Of a stretch of DNA of 38,418 bases, positions 1 through 7,791 are shown piece after piece. The DNA lies in the NCBI GenBank assembly GCA_029879245.1, contig JAOUQQ010000013.1, forward strand, positions 1-38,418, written 5' to 3'. Positions within the stretch are counted from its first letter, which is position 1, and each line of letters starts with the position of its first letter. The position numbers were made by a program, and so were the translations under genes. This stretch comes from Chromatiales bacterium. Its GTDB lineage: Bacteria > Pseudomonadota > Gammaproteobacteria > Thiohalomonadales > Thiohalomonadaceae. A model generated the notes under the pieces. That model did not search any database. It was not told the DNA's origin and saw nothing but the letters and a program-made list of their open reading frames with translations.

Positions 1-38
1 TTATTTGAATGTAAGTCGATTCCGCAATATAGTGTCAT
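1..38 (-). CDS. IS110-family transposase, N-terminal fragment cut by window edge
   Basis: Reading leftward from an ATG at 36-38, the strand encodes MTLYCGIDLHSN before the window ends. The Gly-Ile-Asp-Leu-His-Ser-Asn stretch is the conserved start of IS110/IS1111-family DEDD recombinases, and its Asp (residue 8) is the first residue of the DEDD catalytic set. A GGAGG ribosome-binding site lies five bases before the ATG. Only 12 codons are visible, so intactness, subgroup (IS110 or IS1111) and the far end of the element cannot be judged. DnaQ ends 173 bp upstream and aligns to its usual C-terminus, so the element seems to sit just beyond dnaQ without damaging it. Confidence 0.72.
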   Translation of the reverse strand, partial: MTLYCGIDLHSN

Positions 39-107
39 GGCAGCCTCCAATGAAGTGTTTGTCGCCTTTCATTGTAGCCTCGCCCCGGCGGTGGGGCGGA
101 GGCTGCC
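39..107 (-). promoter_or_regulatory. Folded leader enclosing the transposase ribosome-binding site
   Basis: A perfect 10-bp inverted repeat, GGCAGCCTCC at 39-48 and its complement at 98-107, encloses two smaller hairpins: AATGAA/TTCATT (49-54 with 68-73) and CGCCCC/GGGGCG (81-86 with 93-98). Together they form a three-way junction. On the transposase strand the closing stem contains GGAGG, so in long read-through RNA the start site would be buried. The same structured end could also be part of an IS110 bridge RNA. Folding is visible; function is inferred. Confidence 0.5.
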
Positions 108-211
108 TTATGTTTATCAGGTCTTGCCTTTTGCCTCCACAACCTTCAACAAATCAACAGCCCGTAGATCCGATTTGCGCAGCGCAATCAGAGGAGACTA
201 CATACGTATGA

Positions 212-916
212 TTACCACGCTCCCTGTTCACCACTCCTCTTCTCAATCAACTGCAACATCTGCTGATGCTGCTCCAGCTCCTCGGCAGAGGCACGCACTA
301 CCGGCAGTGGCTGGCGCTGGGTATTGAGCCTGCGGATCTCCTGCTCCGTCTCTCCTGCATCACCTCCGCTGTTAAGCGTAAGGGTGGTCTGCCCCCCGGT
401 CATCGCCAGGTAGACATCGGCGAGGATCTCCGAGTCAAGCAGCGCGCCGTGCAGCTCACGGTGTTCGTTATTGATACCGTAGCGTTTGCACAGGGCATCC
501 AGATTATTCTTCTGTCCCGGGTGCATCTGTCGCGCCATCACCAGGGTGTCGAGCACTGTGCAGAAGTCGACCACCTTGCCATGCTGTGAGCTGATACGAC
601 TCAGCTCGGCATTGATAAACCCGACGTCGAACGGTGCGTTGTGGATGATTAGCTCGGCGCCGCGGATAAAGGCGACAAAGTCCTCTACCACATCGGCAAA
701 GCGGGGCTTATCAACGAGAAATTCATTGGTAATGCCATGAACCTCTATCGCTCCCTGATCGATCTCCCGATCGGGATTGAGGTAGACGTGATAGTTGTTA
801 CCGGTGATACGCCGATTGATCACCTCTACACAGCCGATCTCGATAATACGATGTCCGCTGGCCGGTTCAAGGCCAGTGGTCTCGGTATCAAGAACTATCT
901 TACGTGTACTATCCAT
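212..916 (-). CDS. dnaQ: DNA polymerase III epsilon subunit (3'-5' proofreading exonuclease)
   Basis: This is the proofreading exonuclease of the replicative polymerase core, where it binds the alpha subunit and the beta clamp. At 234 residues it is close to the enterobacterial 243. Exo I is DTET (Asp10, Glu12), Exo II contains Asp97 in HNAPFDVGF, and Exo III has His156 and Asp161 in HGALLDSE, so all metal and catalytic residues are present. The segment QTTLTL at 176-181 matches the clamp-binding motif position (QTSMAF in Escherichia coli). The ATG follows a GAGAGGG ribosome-binding site and lies 16 bp after the rnhA stop, so the two genes are probably co-transcribed. In Escherichia coli they are divergent. 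The C-terminus aligns to its usual end, so the gene is intact. Confidence 0.97.
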   Translation of the reverse strand: MDSTRKIVLDTETTGLEPASGHRIIEIGCVEVINRRITGNNYHVYLNPDREIDQGAIEVHGITNEFLVDKPRFADVVEDFVAFIRGAELIIHNAPFDVGFINAELSRISSQHGKVVDFCTVLDTLVMARQMHPGQKNNLDALCKRYGINNEHRELHGALLDSEILADVYLAMTGGQTTLTLNSGGDAGETEQEIRRLNTQRQPLPVVRASAEELEQHQQMLQLIEKRSGEQGAW

Positions 917-932
917 CTACCCTCTCGTATTT

Positions 933-1376
933 TCAGCTGGCCAGTTCATCAATGCCGCGATTGGCCAACGCATCGGCCAGCTCATTCTCCGCATGACCGC
1001 TGTGCCCCTTTACCCAGTGCCACTTTACCTGATGCGGTGATAGCGCCTTATCGAGACGTTGCCACAGGTCCACGTTCTTTACCGGTTTTTTTGCCGCCGT
1101 TTTCCATCCCCGCTGCTTCCATCCGACTAGCCACTCGGTGATCCCCTGCATTACATATTTTGAATCGGTAGTCAGCTCAATCTGACAGGGGCGGGTCAGA
1201 CTCTCCAGCGCGACAATCGCCGCCATCAACTCCATCCGGTTATTGGTGGTCTGCGGCTCACCACCATGAAGTTGCCTCTCGTGGCCATTGTAGCGCAGCA
1301 CCGCGCCCCAACCACCCGGGCCGGGGTTGCCGCGACAGGCTCCATCGGTATAGATCTCTACCACTTTACTGCTCAT
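933..1376 (-). CDS. rnhA: Ribonuclease HI
   Basis: RNase HI cleaves the RNA strand of RNA-DNA hybrids, removing primers and R-loops in the cytoplasm. The protein has 147 residues (155 in Escherichia coli). The carboxylates Asp11 (in [14 protein letters not shown]), Glu49 (in NNRMELMAA), Asp71 (in TTDSKYV) and Asp135, with His125 in VKGHSGH, give the full catalytic set. The basic handle region around [11 protein letters not shown] is also present. The ATG has an AGGA site five bases upstream. Its start overlaps the end of the methyltransferase gene by 11 bp, so translation is probably coupled; dnaQ follows 16 bp later. Confidence 0.97.
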   Translation of the reverse strand: MSSKVVEIYTDGACRGNPGPGGWGAVLRYNGHERQLHGGEPQTTNNRMELMAAIVALESLTRPCQIELTTDSKYVMQGITEWLVGWKQRGWKTAAKKPVKNVDLWQRLDKALSPHQVKWHWVKGHSGHAENELADALANRGIDELAS

Positions 1377-2160
1377 GTTTTCCTCTACCTGCTGAGGTAC
1401 CTGTCACCCCAATCGTCACCAGTTTTCTGCTGTTACGCCACCCGGTTCTGATTGGGGTTAGCGTTGAGACACGTTTTTTAGCCAGCAACACATAAGCACC
1501 TCCGAGTGGAGAACAGAAACGGCCACCCCACCCCTCCATACGTTCAAGTCGTAGCATCGCCGCCTGATGTTGCACCGGGGGACGATAGAAATAGTATTGC
1601 AACTGCACCGTATCAAAGCCGAGCAGACTCAACCAGTCCTTGATCCGCATGGGCGTGAAGAAGTGACCTGACCAGGGGGCATCGCCGCGCCATCCCTGCA
1701 ACAGGCGACGCAGACCGAACTGGCTTAACGGATTAAAACAGGATATCAACAGATGTCCCTCAGGGATTAGTACCCGATCCACCTCACGCAGCAACTGATG
1801 TGGGTCACTCTCATACTCAAGGCGATGGGGGAGAACCACCACATCGATACTGTCACTGGCGATAGGCAGATTTGCAGAGTCGCCACGCAGGTACTCCACC
1901 CCTTCCACATCCCTCAATCCACAATCACACTCATCTACCATCACCATGCGATGAGAAATACGTGACGCCTCAAGAAAACCTCTCCTCCCCTCACCGATCT
2001 GCAGCAGGTGATAGCCAAACAGGCGGGAGATAGCGCCCCGCATCACCGCCTCCTCCCGCTCCAGCACCGCCTGGCCGAGTGGCGTCGTGCACCACTGGCT
2101 CAACGCACGCCGTGCCTGTTCGCTATCTGAGCAGTGATAAGCTTGAAGAAGTCGCTTCAT
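1366..2160 (-). CDS. Class I SAM-dependent methyltransferase (YafS-like position)
   Basis: This is a Rossmann-fold methyltransferase of unknown substrate, about 264 residues from the chosen start. [10 protein letters not shown] is a glycine-poor form of motif [10 protein letters not shown] fits the strand with the acidic ribose-binding residue, and [13 protein letters not shown] the post-I/motif IV segment, followed by [15 protein letters not shown]. The open frame extends 18 codons further, but the internal ATG before [13 protein letters not shown] at 2160 keeps the divergent gloB control region free and is preferred. Its place between rnhA and gloB matches yafS in enterobacteria, which is not firmly characterised. 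The basic tail of about 30 residues has no recognised role. Confidence 0.8.
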   Translation of the reverse strand: MKRLLQAYHCSDSEQARRALSQWCTTPLGQAVLEREEAVMRGAISRLFGYHLLQIGEGRRGFLEASRISHRMVMVDECDCGLRDVEGVEYLRGDSANLPIASDSIDVVVLPHRLEYESDPHQLLREVDRVLIPEGHLLISCFNPLSQFGLRRLLQGWRGDAPWSGHFFTPMRIKDWLSLLGFDTVQLQYYFYRPPVQHQAAMLRLERMEGWGGRFCSPLGGAYVLLAKKRVSTLTPIRTGWRNSRKLVTIGVTGTSAGRGKHEQ

Positions 2161-2170
2161 AGTGTATAAA
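2143..2170 (+). promoter_or_regulatory. Sigma-70 promoter for gloB
   Basis: TTGAAG at 2143-2148 and TATAAA at 2165-2170 are separated by 16 bp. This predicts a start near 2177 and a leader of about 36 bases before gloB. The promoter overlaps the first codons of the divergent methyltransferase gene. Confidence 0.55.
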
Positions 2171-2212
2171 GTGGTCTCACATCCTCTATCTGAGAGTGAC
2201 AGGTTAACCCGC

Positions 2213-2986
2213 ATGATGAAAGTCCATCAACTTAAAGCCTTCGACGACAACTATATCTGGCTCATCGGCTGTGAGGGCCGGCCGGAGGTGGCGATTGTCG
2301 ACCCAGGTGACGAGGAGCCTGTCATCGACTACCTGGAGAGCAATGGGCTCATCCCCGTCCTCATCCTTATCACCCACCATCACGGCGACCACACCGGCGG
2401 GGTAACCGACCTGGTAGAGCGCTACGGGGTGCCGGTCTATGGACCCGCCAATGAGCGCATCCCTGCACTAACCAGGTCACTTAGTCAGGGTGACAGGGTC
2501 AATATTGATGGGTGTGACCTGACACTACAGGTGTTCGACACCCCCGGCCATACCCGTGGCCACATCTGCTACTACGGCCACGGAGCCCTCTTCAGTGGCG
2601 ATACCCTCTTTACCGCCGGTTGTGGACGGCTGTTTGAGGGGACAGCGGAACAGATGTATCACTCACTGGAGCAACTGCGTGCCCTCCCCGATGAGACTCT
2701 GCTCTACTGTGCCCATGAGTATACTCAGGCCAATCTTCGCTTTGCGCGGGTGGCCGAGCCAGAGAATGAAGAGATTGCGGCACGCGCCGCAGAGGTCGAA
2801 TCGTTGCGTCGCCAGCATCGGCCAACTGTACCGGCCGCCATGGCGGTAGAGAAGGCAACCAACCCCTTCCTGCGCAGCCATCAGCCATCACTCATCGCCG
2901 CCGCCGAGTCCTTTGCCAGACGACCGCTCAACACCCCAGCTGAGGTCCTTGCCGTGGTGCGCCACTGGAAAGACACTCTGGATTAA
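2213..2986 (+). CDS. gloB: Hydroxyacylglutathione hydrolase (glyoxalase II)
   Basis: GloB hydrolyses S-D-lactoylglutathione to D-lactate and glutathione, the second step of methylglyoxal detoxification. It is a cytoplasmic metallo-beta-lactamase-fold enzyme of 257 residues. The metal motif THHHGDH lies at 54-60. Other family markers are DTPGHTRGH, FSGDTLFTAGCGR, the late metal ligand in CAHEYT, and the C-terminal substrate-binding segment with TNPFLR. Two ATGs stand in tandem at 2213 and 2216; the first is better spaced from the upstream AGG and was chosen. Family proteins start close to the FDDNYIW segment, so the 17 earlier in-frame codons are not likely coding. mltD follows after 68 bp. 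Confidence 0.96.
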   Translation: MMKVHQLKAFDDNYIWLIGCEGRPEVAIVDPGDEEPVIDYLESNGLIPVLILITHHHGDHTGGVTDLVERYGVPVYGPANERIPALTRSLSQGDRVNIDGCDLTLQVFDTPGHTRGHICYYGHGALFSGDTLFTAGCGRLFEGTAEQMYHSLEQLRALPDETLLYCAHEYTQANLRFARVAEPENEEIAARAAEVESLRRQHRPTVPAAMAVEKATNPFLRSHQPSLIAAAESFARRPLNTPAEVLAVVRHWKDTLD

Positions 2987-3018
2987 AAAATTTCATTAAG
3001 CTATTGTTAATTAAGGGC

Positions 3019-3047
3019 TTGAACTCCTTTCACAGTTTCAATAATAA
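3019..3047 (+). promoter_or_regulatory. Sigma-70 promoter immediately before mltD
   Basis: TTGAAC at 3019-3024 and TAATAA at 3042-3047 have the optimal 17-bp spacing. The predicted start falls at about 3053-3055, on the mltD ATG itself, which has no visible ribosome-binding site. RNA from this promoter would be leaderless or nearly so. Confidence 0.5.
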
Positions 3048-3054
3048 TAGCCGA

Positions 3055-4695
3055 ATGAAATCTACAAATAGACCACGGATTGCACTCGTTGCGCCCTCCA
3101 TCCTGCTCAGCCTGGCGCTAAGCGGTTGTCTCACTCAACAGGCGCTACAGGAGACTGATGAGCAGTCCACCGTCGTTCAACAGACACCCACGCAGGAACA
3201 GACACTCGTAGCCCTGTTTGACCCCAATGAGCCTGCAGCAAGCTGTCACGGCAACTATGACATCTGGAGCCGCATTCGCGACGGATTCCGCCTTGTCGGC
3301 CAGCACACCCATCCGCGCATTGAAAATGATCTCAACTGGTATCGCAGCCATGAAAGTTATCTGGTGAGAATGACAGAGCGTGCCACCCCCTATCTCCACT
3401 TTATTGTCGAGGAGATACAGCGTCGCGAAATGCCACTGGAGATCGCCCTGTTGCCTGTTGTTGAGAGCGCCTACCAGCCCTTCGCCTATTCTCACGGTCG
3501 TGCCGCCGGCCTGTGGCAATTTGTCCCCGGCACCGGGCGCCGTTTTGGGCTGAGCCAGACATGGTGGTATGACGGCCGCCGCGATGTTACCGCCTCCACC
3601 ATCGCCGCTCTGGACTACCTGCAATACCTGCACAAATATTTTGATGGTGACTGGCTCCACGCCCTGGCCGCCTATAACTCAGGCGAAGGCACCGTAAAAC
3701 GTGCCATCAGACGCAACCAGAAAAAGGGCAAACCGACCGACTACTGGTCACTCGATCTGCCCAAAGAGACCGAGGGTTATGTCCCCAAACTGCTCGCCAT
3801 CAGCACTCTGGTTGCCAACCCTGCGGCACAAGGTGTAGCACTAGATACCATTGCCGACACCCCCTACCTGCAGAGTGTCGATGTCGGCTCGCAGATAGAC
3901 CTCGACCTGGCGGCAGAACTTGCCGACATCTCACTTGAGCAGATCTACCGCTACAACCCCGGGTTCAATCGCTGGGCTACCGATCCCAAGGGGCCGCACA
4001 AGCTGATGGTTCCACTTGATAAGGTTGAGCAATTCCAGCAGGCACTGGCGGAGTATCCTGCCGACGAGCGCATCACCTGGAAGCGTCACAAGATCAAAAG
4101 CGGTGAGGTACTCGGTGTTATTGCCGAGAACTACCGCACCAATGCCGATCTTATTCGCAAGGTGAATCGCATCAAGGGTAACAACATCCGCGCCGGTCAA
4201 ACCATAACCATCCCCGTAGCACGTAAAAGCCTTTCTCGATACAGCCTTAGCGCAAACCAGCGTTTGAAGAGTACGCAAAATACTCAGCGCAGCGGCAACA
4301 AGATCGAATATCAGGTTCAGGAGGGTGATACCCTGTGGGACATCGCACGCCGCTACAACGTTGGTGTGCAGCAACTGGCCCGCTGGAACGGCATGGCACC
4401 TCGTGACCCACTCCGCCCCGGCAGCAAGCTGGTGATCTGGGCCAAGGAGGGGGCACAGAAGGTTTCGGCCATCAATCCAGCCACCTTCATACACCCCTTC
4501 GAGCAAAACACCACGCAGCGCATCGGCTACACCGTGCGTAACGGTGATTCACTGGCACTGATATCAGACAAATTTCGCGTCAGCATCAACAACCTGAAAC
4601 GCTGGAACAAGAAGCTCAATGGAAAAAAATACCTACAACCCGGCGACAAGATCACACTCTATGTAGATGTGAGGAAACAGTCTGGGAGTATTTAA
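3055..4695 (+). CDS. mltD: Membrane-bound lytic murein transglycosylase D with three LysM domains
   Basis: MltD cleaves the MurNAc-GlcNAc bond of peptidoglycan, forming 1,6-anhydromuramic ends. It is an outer-membrane lipoprotein: the signal peptide ends in the lipobox LSGC with Cys25 as the lipidation site. The SLT/GEWL-fold domain spans roughly 115-260, with catalytic Glu137 in LLPVVESAY, then GLWQFVPGTG and AAYNSGEG. Three LysM peptidoglycan-binding repeats follow, starting near KIKSGEVLGVIAENY, YQVQEGDTLWDIARRY and YTVRNGDSLALISDKF. At 546 residues it is longer than the Escherichia coli protein (about 450, two LysM). The ATG at 3055 was preferred over an upstream TTG because it begins the signal peptide directly. 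Confidence 0.95.
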   Translation: MKSTNRPRIALVAPSILLSLALSGCLTQQALQETDEQSTVVQQTPTQEQTLVALFDPNEPAASCHGNYDIWSRIRDGFRLVGQHTHPRIENDLNWYRSHESYLVRMTERATPYLHFIVEEIQRREMPLEIALLPVVESAYQPFAYSHGRAAGLWQFVPGTGRRFGLSQTWWYDGRRDVTASTIAALDYLQYLHKYFDGDWLHALAAYNSGEGTVKRAIRRNQKKGKPTDYWSLDLPKETEGYVPKLLAISTLVANPAAQGVALDTIADTPYLQSVDVGSQIDLDLAAELADISLEQIYRYNPGFNRWATDPKGPHKLMVPLDKVEQFQQALAEYPADERITWKRHKIKSGEVLGVIAENYRTNADLIRKVNRIKGNNIRAGQTITIPVARKSLSRYSLSANQRLKSTQNTQRSGNKIEYQVQEGDTLWDIARRYNVGVQQLARWNGMAPRDPLRPGSKLVIWAKEGAQKVSAINPATFIHPFEQNTTQRIGYTVRNGDSLALISDKFRVSINNLKRWNKKLNGKKYLQPGDKITLYVDVRKQSGSI

Positions 4696-4710
4696 TATCA
4701 GATGAATAAC

Positions 4711-4737
4711 AAAAGGCCCGCAATAGCGGGCCTCTTT
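4711..4737. terminator. Bidirectional rho-independent terminator
   Basis: The stem AGGCCCGC / GCGGGCCT closes a short AT loop at 4714-4733. It is followed by a T-rich run on the plus strand and preceded by four A on the same strand, which read as T on the other. It can stop both mltD and the convergent long operon ending at 4760. Confidence 0.85.
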
Positions 4738-4759
4738 ATGCGTAACTTCAGACCCTGCT

Positions 4760-5794
4760 TTACAACGCCAACCGTCCAAATTCCGCCAGTATCATCGACT
4801 CATCAAGTCGCTCATAATCTTCGTGACTGAAGCTCACCATCCCACCACACATCTCATACCAGGCAAAACCTGCTGTCCAGGGGCTGTGCTGGTAGCTGCC
4901 CTGGATGCGGCGCGGCAGGCAGTAACACTCACCCGGCAGGTAGAGCAGGTTGTAGCTCTCCCCTCCGCGGTGCATGGTTTCGATATAACGCCAGGCGGCT
5001 TCGGGCTCGTCAAAGCGCTCTATCCGCGAGGGGTAGGTCTCATTGCCACCATTGTGTTGCCATTGAGGCAGTTGCAACGGTAGCGCCTCATCGCGCAGGT
5101 ACATCTGGAAGTGAAGGTGGTTAACCGAGGCGTAGGCACCGTAGGCGTTATAGGTAAAGCCGACACCGGGCAGGGTCTCGCCCAGCTGGCGCGTTAGTCG
5201 CCACATATAGTGGTGATCACCGTGAGTAAGAAATTGTGGGGCCTCGTGTTCACGTTGTGGCACTAACAGAGCGTGGTAATCGACAAAGGGGAATTTATTG
5301 TAGAGCAGCTCTATCTCACGCCCCTGTAGTTCACCGGACCAGAATGCCTCTTTTCGCAAAAACGGTTTATTGAAATGGAATCCATTAGGCTCGAATGGTT
5401 TGTGCAGGCTCTCGACACGGCTATTGGCCATGCGCGGTGGCCTGAAGGCTCGCAACTGATTGAACTGGATCTCCCATGGCCCGGCAGTACGCCGCTGTGT
5501 AGTTTGCAGGGCATCGAAGCCGATTGCCATCAGCTTGAGGAAAACCAGAACATCGTCATCCGCATCGTTCAGGCTGCGGCCATTACGCAGAGCATCACGA
5601 TAACGTGCGCTGCTCTCTTCAAAACGCTGGCGCAGGGGTTCTGCTAGTGTCTTGTGGAGCTGAGCGTCAAATCCTGCATTGGCACACACCAGAATAAACA
5701 CACCCAACCCATCGTGTTCGCGCAGCATCGTTGCGAGACCATCGACAAAGGCAGTGGAAAAATTCTGTGCTGATGAAAAGATGGATTCGTTCAC
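4760..5794 (-). CDS. HIT/GalT-fold nucleotidyltransferase- or phosphorylase-like protein
   Basis: A 344-residue protein whose central part contains NHLHFQ (His226, His228, Gln230), the HxHxQ active-site form of the branch of the HIT superfamily that includes GalT, Ap4A phosphorylase and GDP-hexose phosphorylase (VTC2/GDPGP1-like). The preceding NKFPFVDYHALLVPQ also fits that fold. The substrate is probably a nucleoside polyphosphate or nucleotide sugar, but this cannot be read from the sequence. The start is GTG at 5794, five bases after a GGGGGA site. It is the last gene of the minus-strand run, 15 bp after the DHH gene and just before a terminator. No signal peptide or membrane segment is seen, so it should be cytoplasmic. 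Confidence 0.7.
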   Translation of the reverse strand: MNESIFSSAQNFSTAFVDGLATMLREHDGLGVFILVCANAGFDAQLHKTLAEPLRQRFEESSARYRDALRNGRSLNDADDDVLVFLKLMAIGFDALQTTQRRTAGPWEIQFNQLRAFRPPRMANSRVESLHKPFEPNGFHFNKPFLRKEAFWSGELQGREIELLYNKFPFVDYHALLVPQREHEAPQFLTHGDHHYMWRLTRQLGETLPGVGFTYNAYGAYASVNHLHFQMYLRDEALPLQLPQWQHNGGNETYPSRIERFDEPEAAWRYIETMHRGGESYNLLYLPGECYCLPRRIQGSYQHSPWTAGFAWYEMCGGMVSFSHEDYERLDESMILAEFGRLAL

Positions 5795-5809
5795 GTTTCC
5801 CCCGTTTTG

Positions 5810-6664
5810 TTACTGCTCTTCCGGCTCCAGATGCAATAGCGTGGTGGGCAGTTGTGTGCCAAAACCGGCGGCATTTTTATGACCACCACCACCAAATTTT
5901 CCGGCGATTTTCGCCACATCCTCACCACCATTACGGCTGGAGCGCAATGACCAGCTACGCTTCTCACCCTTATCCTGATAACCTGCGGCAAAGGGGTGGC
6001 CCTCGGCCAGTTCACCCACCAGTTCACTGATAATAGCACGGGGGCAGTTGACCACTGGTACCTGATAGCCTGCAATGGTGCCGATGACCGCACGCTCCTT
6101 GTAATTGTCGATCATCTCGCGTCGAAAACGGTTAATCGCCTCCCCTTCCTTTAGCAGAGTATTGAAACGTTCATCCGAACTGACCACCTCATGCCATAAA
6201 GCAAAATCGAACGGATAGGACATAAGTGCCGCATTGATGTCTCTGGTTCCATCCAGGTCAAAATTCCAGAGGTCCTGATCCTGAACATGCAACAACAGCT
6301 TTGGTACCGGTTGCTGATGGAGATATTCCCAGGTGATCACCGCACCGGAACGCGACATATCGAAAACAATCTCAAGATTGTCGTACTCAGTCTCAAGTCC
6401 CGCAAGATCTTCCTGTGCACTGATGTGGTGATCGAGCACGATGACCCGCTCTGCAACCTCACACAGTTGCTTCATGATAGGACGCTTATAGGAGAAGTCG
6501 ACCACGTAGACCTCACGAGCGGCACACTCTGGCAGATCTTCACCATGAGAGGCAGGAAAGTACTCAGCCTCGATACTCTGTTTCAGAAAGTAGCGCTGCG
6601 CAGCATAAGCGGCACCAAAACCGTCGAGGCAGTTACCGTGATAAATAATCAGTGGTTGAGTCAT
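5810..6664 (-). CDS. DHH-family phosphoesterase
   Basis: A 284-residue metal-dependent phosphoesterase. The N-terminal motif HGNCLDGFGAA, the acidic VVDFSYKR segment and VLDHHIS (the DHH signature) provide the Mn-binding side. A C-terminal GGGGHKNAAGF is the DHHA1 substrate-binding glycine motif. Relatives act on oligonucleotides, cyclic dinucleotide products or other phosphoesters; this one cannot be assigned to NrnA or another subgroup by eye. It starts at ATG 6664 with a GGAG site upstream, 18 bp after the glycosyltransferase gene and 15 bp before the HIT-like gene, so it is very likely co-transcribed with both. Confidence 0.85.
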   Translation of the reverse strand: MTQPLIIYHGNCLDGFGAAYAAQRYFLKQSIEAEYFPASHGEDLPECAAREVYVVDFSYKRPIMKQLCEVAERVIVLDHHISAQEDLAGLETEYDNLEIVFDMSRSGAVITWEYLHQQPVPKLLLHVQDQDLWNFDLDGTRDINAALMSYPFDFALWHEVVSSDERFNTLLKEGEAINRFRREMIDNYKERAVIGTIAGYQVPVVNCPRAIISELVGELAEGHPFAAGYQDKGEKRSWSLRSSRNGGEDVAKIAGKFGGGGHKNAAGFGTQLPTTLLHLEPEEQ

Positions 6665-6682
6665 TACTACATTTCTCCACAG

Positions 6683-7405
6683 TCACACGTTCGGCCTTTT
6701 GTACCAAAAGCCACACAACACTTTAAAGCGAACAAACCACGGCATAATCAAACACATAACGAGCAGCCCTAGCTGTCTTGCACTAGAGTACCATTGCAAC
6801 TTACGTCCCGATGAGAGTGCCGTGTGCTCCTCAATAATAGAGAATTCCATACCACGTTTGCGCCCCCAGCGGCGCATAGCGCGCGAGAACCAGATCTCTT
6901 CACTCGCATAGACTTTTTGACTAAAGCCACCCACCGCCTCGAAACCCTCACGCAGTGCATAGACGAAGCAGCCTGCTGCCCAGCGACGCTGACGGGAAAT
7001 GGCATTCCAGAGCGCAAGACCAATGCGCATATCCAGTCGTAATTTCTGATCGAATGCTACAAGTACACCACCACCACAGCAGCCGTGCTGAAGATTGTAT
7101 AACGCCTGCTGTAACAGTTCCGGCGTAATAGCGGTATCGGCATCAACGAATATCAGATATCGCCCCTGCGCTACACTAACGCCGGCATTACGCGCCCGTG
7201 AGATCTGATTAATTGGCTCAAACACCACCGCAGCACCGCCCTCACTGGCCACTCGCGCTGTTGCATCGCTGGAGTTGTTGTCTACAACGATCAACTCACC
7301 ATCAAGGGGTGTCGTCGCCATAGCTTGACGCAATGCCGCGAGGGTTTGGGGCAACCACCGCTCCTCATTATAGGCAGGGATAATGATCGAGTAATCGACA
7401 CTCAT
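6683..7405 (-). CDS. Family 2 glycosyltransferase (GT-A fold)
   Basis: A 240-residue inverting-type glycosyltransferase. The start SIIIPAYNEERWL, the ELIVVDNNSSDAT strand and the DxD-like VDADT motif (in YLIFVDADTAI) form the nucleotide-sugar site. ISRARNAG is the usual acceptor-side segment. A hydrophobic stretch near the C-terminus (LGLLVMCLIMPWFVRF) suggests membrane association. Donor and acceptor are unknown. Its ATG overlaps the stop of the thioredoxin-like gene by 4 bp (ATGA type), indicating translational coupling. No polysaccharide cluster surrounds it, so a role in envelope or lipid glycosylation is only a guess. Confidence 0.88.
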   Translation of the reverse strand: MSVDYSIIIPAYNEERWLPQTLAALRQAMATTPLDGELIVVDNNSSDATARVASEGGAAVVFEPINQISRARNAGVSVAQGRYLIFVDADTAITPELLQQALYNLQHGCCGGGVLVAFDQKLRLDMRIGLALWNAISRQRRWAAGCFVYALREGFEAVGGFSQKVYASEEIWFSRAMRRWGRKRGMEFSIIEEHTALSSGRKLQWYSSARQLGLLVMCLIMPWFVRFKVLCGFWYKRPNV

Positions 7406-7791
7406 ACCAGATGTTGTCGCACCCTGCCTTCACTGAGCGATCCGAGATGAACACCCGTTATTCTCTGCCGCTCAACGAAGACGAAGGCGGGGGCACCGCG
7501 GGCATGGAGCCGTGTGGCCAGCTCACCATGCACCAGGGAGTCCAGCGTGACCAGATTACCATGTTCTTTGGCGAGAGCATCGATCATCGGCATCATCTCT
7601 CTGCACGGCTGACAATATGCGCTGGAGAAGTAGATAACCAGCTTTTGACTGTGTAACAGGGCATCGTCTATCACACCTTCCAGTTCGGGCAATGCCCTTC
7701 CCCTCATCATCCTGGCTGAGAGACGAATGTAGACCTGTAACAGTGTAAGCAGTGCGATTAGCAGAAGAGGAATATACTTCGTCCACTCCAT
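7402..7791 (-). CDS. Membrane-anchored thioredoxin-fold protein
   Basis: A short protein of 129 residues. A single N-terminal membrane segment lies at about residues 7-25 (IPLLLIALLTLLQVYI), followed by a thioredoxin-like domain with the redox motif Cys60-Gln-Pro-Cys63 in FSSAYCQPCREM and the cis-proline position in RGAPAFVF. It probably faces the periplasm and reduces or oxidises cysteines there. It overlaps both neighbours (TGATG with yejF, ATGA with the glycosyltransferase gene), so expression should be coupled. The partner protein is not evident; it could serve an envelope enzyme encoded elsewhere. Confidence 0.8.
   Translation of the reverse strand: MEWTKYIPLLLIALLTLLQVYIRLSARMMRGRALPELEGVIDDALLHSQKLVIYFSSAYCQPCREMMPMIDALAKEHGNLVTLDSLVHGELATRLHARGAPAFVFVERQRITGVHLGSLSEGRVRQHLV

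Noticed and set aside
5-327. Short plus-strand frames at the left edge
   Set aside because: They run across the IS leader palindrome and the 3' end of dnaQ; no ribosome-binding site or family similarity is seen.
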